64,000 nt of DNA, from NCBI GenBank assembly GCA_037962975.1, contig CM075671.1, positions 41,378,501-41,442,500 of the forward strand, in the 5' to 3' direction. The stretch is from Clitoria ternatea. Lineage: Eukaryota; Streptophyta; Magnoliopsida; Fabales; Fabaceae. Below are positions 55,330 through 64,000 of the stretch, one piece after another. The position numbers and the translations under genes were made by a program. The notes under the pieces were generated by a model. The model searched no databases, was not told the origin of the DNA, and saw only the letters and a program-made list of their open reading frames with translations. How positions within the stretch are numbered: the stretch's first letter is position 1; each line of letters begins with the position of its first letter.

Positions 55330-55347
55330 TGGCGCCGTTACCGGGGA
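55330..55347 (+). promoter_or_regulatory. Athila primer binding site
   Basis: TGGCGCCGTTACCGGGGA, six bases after the LTR. One change from the site of the minus-strand Athila element. Confidence 0.9.
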
Positions 55348-55508
55348 TTGTTGAGTAATATCAACAATCCTTGGATAGGTACTAGACTAAACCGTTTAAT
55401 TTTTTTTTCATATTTAGTAGTAGTTTAATTCTTGTTTTTAGTATAGCAATAGTTTATGTGTAGTAGTATCAGTAGCTGTGAATTATTTTTGTGTCTAATA
55501 TTCGGTGT

Positions 55509-56760
55509 ATGTAGTCAAGGAATAGAGGAGAGCCTTTCTTCTTTGATCCTGATATTGATTTGTTAGAGCGTAAGCTTAGAAAGGAGAAAAAGCAAAAAGA
55601 ACAGTAAGAAATGGAATAGAGGAGAGTTACACTAGGTGACTACTCTAGGCCTACTGAAGAAGGATCGTAATCTAGCATCCTTAGGCCTCCGATTGTAGCT
55701 AATAATTTTAAACTAAAACTGGCTTTGCTGTAGTTGGTTAGAAATGATCAATTCGGAGGAAGTAAGGTGGAGGATCTAAATTTGCATCTAGCAACCTTCC
55801 TCCAAATCTGTGATACAGTGAAAATGAATGGTGTCCCTGATGAGGCAATAAGATTGAGATTATTTCCTTTTTCTCTAAGGGACCGCGCAAAAGCCTGGTT
55901 GTAGAGCCAACCAAGAGGCAGTATATCCACTTGGAAGGATTTACAAAGAAAATTTTTGATTAAATATTTCCCTCCTTCCAAATATGCCAAGTTGCACACA
56001 GAAACCACTTATTTCCAGCAAAGAGAGGGTGAATCTCTGATGGAAGCATAGGATAGGTACAAAGAGAGTTTGAGGGAACATCCTCACCATAGGATTCCTG
56101 ATGTGTAGCAAGTTACCATATTTTATAATGGTGTAAGACCAGCAACTAGAGTCTTGATTGATACCTCAGCTGGAGGTTCATTAACCACAAAAACTGTAGA
56201 AGAAGCTATAGAGTTGATTGATGTTATAACTTCAAATGAATGTTTGGTTAGTGAAAAGAGCTAAATCCCTAAGAGAGGAATATTAGAATTAGAAGCACAA
56301 GATGCTTATTTAACTCAAAGTAAGTTGATGACTCAGGCTTTAGAGAAACTAAGTGTACAGATTTCAGAACTTTAAAAGCCTAGTCAAGTTTGTATGATGA
56401 GCTGTAATTTTTGTGGTGGAGACCATGAAAATGGCATGTGTGATCCAAATGTGCCTGCTGAATAAGTTAATTACATGGGGCAACAGTATCAAAGGAATTA
56501 TTCCTCTAATTCCTTTAATCCTAACTATAGGAATCACCCTAATTTTTCAAGGCAGAAAGGTCCACATTTGAATCAAAACATGCCACAAAATCAAACCACA
56601 ACTAGATCACAACAACCTTCTCCCCCTCCCTCTAAAGAAATGTCTGAACTTAAGAATGTGCTATCTCAGTTCATTTAGGCTACTCAGACCACCTTTAAAA
56701 ATAAGAAGCGTCCATTTGAAATCTAGAAAACCAGGCTGGACAGCTATCAAAACAGTTAGC
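55509..56760 (+). pseudogene. Athila-like gag, many premature stops
   Basis: ATG at 55509 is followed at once by TAG, then SRNRGEPFFFDPDIDLLERK. The capsid region is clear: NDQFGGSKVEDLNLHLATFL, FPFSLRDRAKAWL, ISTWKDLQRKFLIKYFPPSK. A C-terminal knuckle CNFCGGDHENGMC (near 56401-56440) follows. In-frame stops are frequent, nearly all TAG/TAA, while the rest of the frame is kept, so decay is mainly by point nonsense change. Confidence 0.85.
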
Positions 56761-59520
56761 CGAGAGACAGTCTGGCAATTTTCCTGGAGATACTGAGGTA
56801 AATCCAAGGGAACATTTCAAGGCAATAACCACAAGAAGTGGGAAAGTTCTTATCCCTACTCCATGTCAGGAAAATAATTCAAAAAATGATGCAGAAAAAG
56901 AAAAAGAGTAGGTAAGTGAGCAAGTTATTAATGAAACTAAAAATAAAGTTAAAACAGAGAAAGAAAAAGAAACCCAAGTTCTTCAAAAGAAAAAGAAAAA
57001 GATTGATTTGATCTTGGAGGAAGCTGTCAAGCTAACTCCTGAGAAATTAAAGAATGCTCCATTTCCACATAGATTCAAGAAACAGATAGAGGAGTAAAAG
57101 TTTGCTAAGTTCTTGGATGTGTTTAAAATGCTTAACATAAATATTCCCTTTGCTGAGGCATTGCAAGAGATGCCTTCCTATGATAAATTCTTGAAAGAAC
57201 TTCTGTCCAAGAAGAGAAAGCTTAAGGGAGATAAAATGATTGCCCTCACTCAAGAGTGCAGTGTAATTATTCAGAAGAAACTTCCTTAAAAGCTAGAAGA
57301 TCCTGGATCTTTTACAATACCTTGTGCAATAGGGGATGTTCATGTAGGAAGTGCTTTATGTGATCTAGGGGCTAACATTAACCTCATGCCTTTGTCCTTA
57401 ATGAGGAAATTAGGAATTAATGACCTGCAACCAACTCTCATGTCTTTACAGTCGGCTGATAGGTTTATCAAATATCCTCATAGGATGCTGGAAGATCTGT
57501 TAGTTAAGGTAGATAAGTTTATCTTTCCAGCAGATTTTATAGTTTTGGATATGGAAGCTGATAGAGAGATTCCTTTAATCTTAGGAAGACCCTTCTTAGC
57601 TACAGGTAGAGCTTTAATTGATGTAGAGAAGGGAGAACTTATGCTGAGAGTTCAGGAGGAGCAAGTAACTTTTAATGTCTTCAATGCTATGAAACATCCA
57701 GCTGATAAGATGGATTGTTTTATGCTTGAAGAAATTAAAAGTTATAAGACTTCTATGATGTTAAGAACTGAAGAAAAGGCTTTACAAGCCTTTCTTGAGG
57801 ATGATTTTGACTCCGAGACTGAGGAGTTAGATGACTCACATAATGAGTTGCTGAACCTACTAGAAGCATGTGAAGTAGGTGAATTATAAAATTAAATGAA
57901 AAAAAAATTAAATAATATTGAACTTGAGAAAGGTAAGGAAGTGTTTGAAGAAAAGCATGATTTGAAACCTTTGCTTTCTCATTTGAAATATGTTTTCTTA
58001 GGAGATAATGAATCACATCCTGTAATCATTAATGATGAATTAAAAGATGAGGATGTAGAAAAACTGATAGGGGTGTTAAGAAAACATGAATATGTAATTG
58101 GCTGGAACATTTCTGATTTAAAAGGAATTAGTCCATCATTTTGTATGCATAAAAGTCTGATGGAGGATGATTATTCCCCTGTTTTTTAGCCACAAAAAAG
58201 ATTAAACCCCATAATGAAAGAAGCTGTAAGGAAGGAAATAGTTAAACTCCTTGATGTAGGGACTATCTATCCTATCTCAGACAGCGCTTGGATCAGTCCA
58301 GTCCAAGTGGTTCCTAAGAAAGGAGGGATGACCACTATTAAAAATTAAGAAGGTAAAGTCATTGCCACTAGACCAACTACTGGTTGGAGGATGTGCATAG
58401 ACTATAGAAGGTTAAATGACTCCAATAGAAAAGACCACTTTCCTTTACCATTTGTAGACCAAATGCTTGAGAAGCTGTCAGGTCATAAGTATTATTGCTT
58501 CCTTGATGAATATTCTAGTTACAACTAAATTATGGTTGATCCAAAAGATCAAGAGAAGATAACCTTTACCTGTTCTTATAGAATCTTTGCATATAGACGC
58601 ATGCCATTTGGTTTATGCAATGCACCAGCAACCTTCCAAAGGTGTATGTTGGTAATTTTTAGGGACATGGTAGAGAAGTTCATTGAGGTGTTTATGGATG
58701 ACTTCTCTGTGTTTGGAAATAGCTTTGATATATGCCTCAGTAACCTATCCAAGGTGCTGGTGAGATGTCAAGAGACTAATCTTGTCCTCAACTGGGAAAA
58801 ATGTCATTTTATGGTTAGAGGAGGGATAGTCCTTGGCCATAAAATCTCTACTGAGGGCATTCAAGTAGATAGAGCCAAGATTGATATCATTGAAAAACTT
58901 CCTCCTCCAATCAATGTGAAAGGAGTGAAGAGTTTCGTAGGATGTGCTGGCTTCTTTAGGAGATTTATAAAATATTTTTCAAAAATAGCAAAGCCTTTGA
59001 CTGGTTTACTTATGAAAGATCATGCTTTTGTTTTTGATGAAAACTGTGTCAAGGCTTTTAAAAATTTGAAACAAAGATTAATTTCAGCTCCAATCCTTAC
59101 AGCACCTGATTGGTCCTTACTATTTGAACTCATGTGTGATGCAAGTGATTTTGCTATAGGAGCTGTGCTGGGGTAGAAGAAAGAAAAATTAACACATGTA
59201 ATATATTATGCTAGCAAAGTATTAAATGAGAATCAAATAAACTACACCACTACTGAAAAAGAAATGCTTGCTGTGGTGTTTGCATTTGATAAATTTAGAG
59301 CTTACTTGATTGGTGCTAAGGTCATTGTGTATACAGATCATTCAGCAATCAAGTACTTGCTAGCTAAAAAAGAATCAAAGCAAAGGTTGATCAGGTGGGT
59401 TCTTTTACTCCAAGAGTTTGATTTGGAAATAAGAGATAAAAAAGGGAGTAGAAAACTCAGTAGCTGATCATCTTTCCCATCTGGAAGGGGAACCAGATTC
59501 TATTTTAATTAAAGAGGAAT
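56761..59520 (+). pseudogene. Athila-like protease, reverse transcriptase and RNase H, decayed
   Basis: Protease at about 57350-57640 (LCDLGANINLMPLSLM, then ILGRPFLATGRALIDV). RT from about 57900: a MHKSLMEDDYSP segment, RLNPIMKEAVRKE, RMCIDYRRLND, MPFGLCNAPATFQRCM and the catalytic FMDDFSVFG (58690-58720), thumb to 59000. RNase H follows with YTDHSAIKYLLAKKE (59330-59370). Stops interrupt at 57288, 58187, 58346, 58527 and 59174, and a one-base shift near 59450 moves the frame before integrase. Confidence 0.87.
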
Positions 59521-60800
59521 TCCCAGATGAGAGGCTGATGACAATTATCATAGGGCCATGGTATGCTGATATGGCCAACTTTAAAAGTGCCTCTGTGGTA
59601 CCTAAAGGGTGGATATCCCAAATGAAGAAGAAATTCTTCCATGATAGCAAAACCTTTCTTTGGGATGATCTATTTCTATATAAGATAAGAGTAGATGGAA
59701 TTATTAGGAAATGTGTGCCTGAATCAGAGCAAGAAAGACTCTTATGGCACTTCCATGACTCCCATTATGGAGGACACCATGGTGCCTCTAGAACAGCAAC
59801 AAAAGTGTTGCAATATGGCTTTTATTGGCCAACAATTTTTCAGGATGCTAGAGTATATGTGCAAAGGTGTGATAAATGCCAAAGAAGTGGAGGTCTCTCT
59901 GCTAAAGCTGGCACACCGTTGACAAATATTTTAGTGGTAGAGCTATTTGATGTTTGGGGCATTGACTTTATGGGACCATTCCCAAAGTCATTCTCTAATG
60001 AATATATCCTTGTTGTTATGGATTATGTCTCCAAGTGGGTGGAGGCCATCCCTACCAAAACCAATGATGCACAGGTAGTGCTTAGGTTTGTAAAGAAGAA
60101 CATTTTCTCTAGATTTAGAGTCCTTAGAGTCCTCATTAGTGATGAAAGGTCACATTTCTACAATAGAATCATGGAAAAAGCCATAAGACACTATGAGGTA
60201 CTGCATAAGGTGTCTACTCCATATCATCCACAAACTTATGGACAAGTTGAGCTTTCTAATGGAGAAATCAAGAGAATATTAGAGAAAGTGGTAGGGAAGT
60301 CTAGGAAAGATTGGTCTGTGAAATTGGATGATGCATTATGGGCCTATAGGATAGCATTTAAGACTCCAATTGGCATGTCACCTTATCATTTGGTATATGG
60401 TAAGGCTTGCCATCTCCCTGTGGAGTTAAAACATAAGGCACGGTGGGCCACAAAGCTGTTAAATATGGATTTTGACCAATCTCAAGAGGAAAGAGTCCTA
60501 AGACTCCATGAACTTGAGGAGTTCAGACTCAATGCTTATCAGAGTGCCTCATAAGTGGATAAATAGAAAAGAATTTCACAAGGATGACAAAGTCTTGTTA
60601 TTCAATTCTAGCTGAGACGCTTTCCAGGAAAACTCAGATCCAAGTTGTCTGGACCTTTTATTGTGAATGAGGTTTTCCCTCATGGTGCAATTAAGGTGAA
60701 AGAACCAGCCACTGGAAGAACATTTAAGGTGAATGGCTAGAGACTCAAGCACTACTTTGGAGGAGAGTTTGATAGGCAGAAATCCTCCATGCTTTTATAG
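59521..60800 (+). pseudogene. Athila-like integrase, catalytic region altered
   Basis: Open for 338 codons (59538-60554), then broken. Zinc finger HFHDSHYGGHHGASRT with CDKCQR (59745-59885), catalytic GIDFMGPFPKSF, then LISDERSHFYN where relatives have SDGGSHF, and HPQTYGQVELSNGEIK. The loss of the two glycines fits two G-to-A changes. A C-terminal part continues to about 60800 with frame breaks (KLSGPFIVNEVFPHGAIKVK). A similar integrase is at 26461-27000 on the minus strand. Confidence 0.85.
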
Positions 60801-60959
60801 GCATCTTCTTAGGTGTCAAAGGTCAAGCTAGTGACCTTAAAGAAGCGCTTGAGGGAGGCAACCCTACATTTTTTATTGTTGTAGTTTGTGTTTGGTGTTT
60901 TAAAACAACAAAAGAAAACTAAAAAGTGTGAATAAAGTGTGAATAAACTTTTTGAATAA
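60801..60959 (+). other. Short spacer after integrase
   Basis: About 160 bp, noncoding. Holds a gcgcttgaggg word (about 60844) that may be an outlier of the palindrome array. Confidence 0.5.
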
Positions 60960-61700
60960 GGTTTGAGCATTCATACGCTCAAATCCTAGTGTGCCTACGT
61001 GTAATTCCATTAGCTAGAATTAGGATCAGGTATCCCTGGTGCTTGAGTGAGCTTTTATGCGCTCAAGCGTGCTCTTAAACTAACTTTTTGGCCGCCTGAG
61101 CGTGACTCTGTGTAAGCCTCGCGCTTGAGCGAGCTCGGGTCCACGCTTGAGCATGACCCATCATGCTGATCCTGACGCTTAAGCGTACTTCTTTCACGCT
61201 TTAAGTGTGTTGTCCTTAAGCACCTGACGCTTGAGCATGACTCTCTCACGCTTAAGCGTGATTCAATATGAAGTGCTCCTGGTTTTAGCTATCTTGTCAC
61301 GCTTGAGCGTGACCATTTCACGCTTGGAGCGTGATCACATCGATGTCCTGCGCTTGAGCGTATCCACTTCACGCTTGAGCATGACTGTCCCTGTATATTA
61401 CACGCTTGAGCGAAACAATATCAAGCTTAAGCGTGATTGAGTCTGTACCAGACCTGTCACATGTTTTGCATACACACTTGAGCGTGCATTTACTCATACC
61501 TGAGCGTGATTTTCCTGGCATGCCACTGATACTAAAAAGAGTCCCATACTTGAGCGCCCCATCCCACGCTTAAGCGTGCTCGAGGTTGAGAAATTTGAAA
61601 GCTTGCTCTTCCAAGCTTGTTGCCTGAGCGTGGTCTCTTAGCACTTGAGCGCACCACATGGTATTTCTTCTTCGCTTAAGCGAAGAATGGTACCCTTGGA
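60960..61700. repeat. CGCTTAAGCG-type palindrome array before the accessory ORF (about 21 copies)
   Basis: About 21 variants of (t)cacgctt(a/g)agcgtga over some 700 bp, spaced roughly 20-50 bp apart, e.g. near 61060, 61125, 61178, 61248, 61299, 61375, 61570 and 61674. The core is the same as in the LTR at 54112-54275. Confidence 0.93.
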
Positions 61701-62075
61701 GCGTGATTCACACCTGTTGCCACCTGTTATGATTTATATGGGTGTTTATACGCCAACATTTTAGCGTAACTATGCGTACCTCAAGTAATGGGTTCAACAG
61801 TATAAAACCCTTTCAGCGTACAAACCCTAACTCTTTACATTGGAACCTTAGGTTTTGAAGAGGAAAAGGCACAATCTCTAGATTCCTTTGAAAGGTAACA
61901 TTTTTACATTCTTTAATTTCAGTTGATAACTAGGATTTTAGTAGTTCTTTGTTTCAATTTCAAATTTCTTGCATCCATCATATCTTTTCATCTCACATTT
62001 TCTTTTTGTTGTGGTTATGCTGTTTGTGCAATTGTATCCATTTAGGCTTTATAAATACCATCGTTAACACTCACA
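61701..62075 (+). other. Leader of the accessory ORF with TATA-like box
   Basis: tataaaacc at 61801-61809 follows the palindrome array by about 100 bp and precedes the ATG at 62076 by about 270 bp. Between them is aaag|gtaaca (61894/61895), a possible splice donor; I cannot name a convincing acceptor. No other ORF. Confidence 0.5.
61801..61809 (+). promoter_or_regulatory. Putative TATA box of the Athila accessory ORF
   Basis: tataaaacc, in the order palindrome array, TATA, ORF that is also seen at 5158-5612 in the copia element. Confidence 0.45.
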
Positions 62076-63388
62076 ATGATCAGAAGATCATAAAGACTTT
62101 TTAGAAAACCTAAAAAAATTATTGAAATAGAAAATGTGAAGAAAACCTCAAAAGAGAAAGGAAAGGGGGTGGTTACTATCAGTATCCCTGATTCTCCACC
62201 AAGCGAAAGGAGTAAAAGCCTTGAGGAAAAAAAGAAGTCTCAGACAGTTGAGGGTTTTGATGGGTATAGGTTTAAAGACAAGGCCACCCAAGATTATGAG
62301 AATAAGTTCAAACATAGGGGAGTAATAAGGGATAGAGTGCTAGTCCTGGAGGAAGAAAATTGTTCTGATCACACTGTGAAAGCTACCATGTTAGCAAGAG
62401 GGTGGCAATTTTTTAATAAGAATTTAGGGAATGGTTACCAGGAACTTACTAGGGAATTTTATGCCAATCTAAGGGCAAATTCTATTAAGGATAAGTTTCC
62501 TTTTTCTTCCTTCTTGAGAGGAGTCACCATTCCTCTATCTGGTCACATATTGGATAAGCTGTTGAAAGTACCTATATTGGATGAGGAAGGATGTCATTAC
62601 ACTTGGAAAGTAGATATCTTTCATAAGGCTAAAAATGAAAATCTTAGGAAAGAAATTTTAGAGGAATGCTTGAACAAGGAGCTACATATATAACAAAAAT
62701 GAATGGTGCACCAAAAAGTGTCAGGAAGAATTGTTTGAATCATTTCCCCCTCTTATGGTGTCACTATGTCCTTTCATCCCTACAACCTGTGGCTTATGCT
62801 ACTGAGATTGCCATTAAGAGGTTGGTGTTGATTTACTATTTAATGAGAGGCCTGTATGTTAACCTGGGTGAGTTAATACTGGAGGAGATGATGAAAGCCA
62901 TTGAAAAGAATCTCCAACTGCCATATTGCTCTGCCATATTGAACTATGAAGAATTGACAAAGGTGAAGCCTGAAAGGATTATGGATAAGTACTGGGTGAT
63001 AGACCACATTGACCATTTTATGCCTCAAGAGTCAAAGCGTGCCAAACAACCTAAACCAATATCTTTTGCACCACCACCCCCAACAGGAGCAGGTACTTCT
63101 TTTGACCTCCCCATGGTTATGCAAGAACTTCAGGTTATGAAGAAGATGTAGCTAGGAACCTATGATCTGGTCATGAACCATGATCTGATACTGAGGAAGA
63201 TTGTCACTGCACTAAATGTGGACCACACTGAAGAAATGGGAGTTCCACCTGACAGAGATTTATGGTTAGCTTCCATTGGGTTCACCATTCCCCCTGATGA
63301 TACACCTTTAACAACTGAATTTCCACCCCATCCTGAGCAAAACAATGATGAGCCTATGGATGAAGAAAGTGAAGGAGAGGATGATTGA
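62076..63388 (+). pseudogene. Accessory ORF of plus-strand Athila element, putative plant transposon-protein family
   Basis: ATG at 62076, then TAA at codon 6 (62091), then open to a one-base frameshift near 62665-62690, then open to TAG at 63149, then to the stop at 63388. Parts in order: a basic N-terminus with KEKGKGVVTISIPDSPP, YQELTREFYANLRANSIKDK (about 62440-62490), IPLSGHILDKLLKVP, a middle with IKRLVLIYYLMRGLYVNLGE and a Pro-rich linker before a helical tail ending in EEDD-like acid residues. The REFYANL block and the Pro-rich linker plus helical tail match the layout of the copia ORF at 3931-5052. Athila elements are known for an ORF here, often called envelope-like, but I see no membrane segment. 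Confidence 0.75.
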
Positions 63389-64000
63389 TATTTTACTTTG
63401 TTTAGATTTATGTTAAGTTAATTCTGGGTTGTAATAACTTTCTTTTAATGTTTTCTTTTCCTAAACAATGTATTGCCTTTCTGCTGTAATGAAATTTTAC
63501 TTCCATGTTAAGAGTTTGTTGTTATTTCTTTTCTGATTTGTATTGATTCCTACAACAATCACTCAACCAATCACGTCATATAGGTAAAAAGGGAAGTAAT
63601 CTATCCTCTTATCTCATTACTTTGAGGAAATGTGTTAACTATGTTTAATTTAGAATCCATCTTAATAATTTAAATCTTGCTGATTCTCAGGCATCAATTG
63701 GATAAATTAATTGATTTGCATTGCTTGATTCATGATCCCTGACCATAACTATTTTCATCCTTAATTGTTTGTATATTCACCATGCTAGTTAGCAATCTGA
63801 ATTTGTAATCTCACATTAAGTTTGGGGACATGATTGGCTGATTACCTGTAATATTATTAGCTTTTGAGCCTTTATTAATTCCTTTTCTGAGTGTGTCTGC
63901 ATTATTGTTAGTGAGACAGAATTTGCTTCAGTGCTTGCTAAATGATTATATATGTGCCAATTGGAAATGATGAAGGCCTTCTTTGGAAATTAGCCAGGGC
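63389..64000 (+). other. Athila 3' untranslated region
   Basis: About 600 bp, AT-rich, no ORF. aagtttggggacatg (63818-63832) resembles the purine-rich word near Athila LTRs. The 3' LTR is not reached. Confidence 0.6.

Larger units (their letters stand above)
53851..64000 (+). mobile_element. Decayed Athila-like Ty3/gypsy element with accessory ORF, right end outside window
   Basis: 5' LTR (53851-55323), tRNA-Asp type PBS (55330-55347), decayed gag-pol (55509 to about 60800), a palindrome array (60960-61700), a TATA-like box (61801-61809), an accessory ORF (62076-63388) and an AT-rich 3' region reaching the window end without the 3' LTR. It is inserted in a copia LTR. It is related to but distinct from the minus-strand Athila element, which lacks the accessory ORF and has different LTR repeats. 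Confidence 0.9.

Overview
This window is repeat-rich plant DNA, almost entirely nested transposable elements. I found no intact host gene. The best guess is a legume (phaseoloid bean or soybean relatives), inferred from the element types and the style of the LTR minisatellites; I could not search a database. The density and nesting suggest pericentromeric heterochromatin.

Layout. (1) 1-20021: a large Ogre/Tat-like Ty3/gypsy element on the minus strand (LTR 18659-20021, PBS, ORF1, gag, protease, intron-like gap, RT running off the left edge). A young Ty1/copia element (1969-11936, minus) splits its protease region, with target duplication ctagc and nearly identical 1.43-kb LTRs. (2) 20022-21459: two LTR fragments. 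(3) 21460-36739: an Athila-like Ty3/gypsy element (minus) arranged LTR-internal-LTR-partial internal. (4) 36740-39930: a diverged LTR-like block made mostly of ACTCGG-type repeats. (5) 40090-45245: a CACTA DNA transposon with a decayed Ulp1-like protease gene and a captured receptor-kinase fragment. A solo LTR with duplication gttat is inserted in it. (6) 45640-53850: decayed copia sequence, minus-strand gag-pol with a 3' LTR at the left and an oppositely oriented 3' LTR at the right, plus a 1015-bp tandem duplication. (7) 53851-64000: a decayed Athila-like element (plus) inserted in that second LTR; its 3' LTR lies beyond the window.

Most notable: the young copia element and the plus-strand Athila element belong to different superfamilies. 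Each carries, between pol and the 3' LTR, an accessory ORF that looks like the same plant-specific family. In each, an array of short palindromes (TAATCGATTA, or CGCTTAAGCG-type) and a TATA-like box precede this ORF, and the same palindrome also occurs in the LTR upstream of the LTR TATA box. This looks like a recurring promoter-plus-accessory-gene module. Second, the 3' untranslated region of the copia element repeats a 9-mer exactly complementary to its own tRNA primer binding site, and a second copia element has the same 9-mer at the same place.

Most premature stops fit C-to-T or G-to-A change at Gln or Trp codons, as expected of old methylated repeats.
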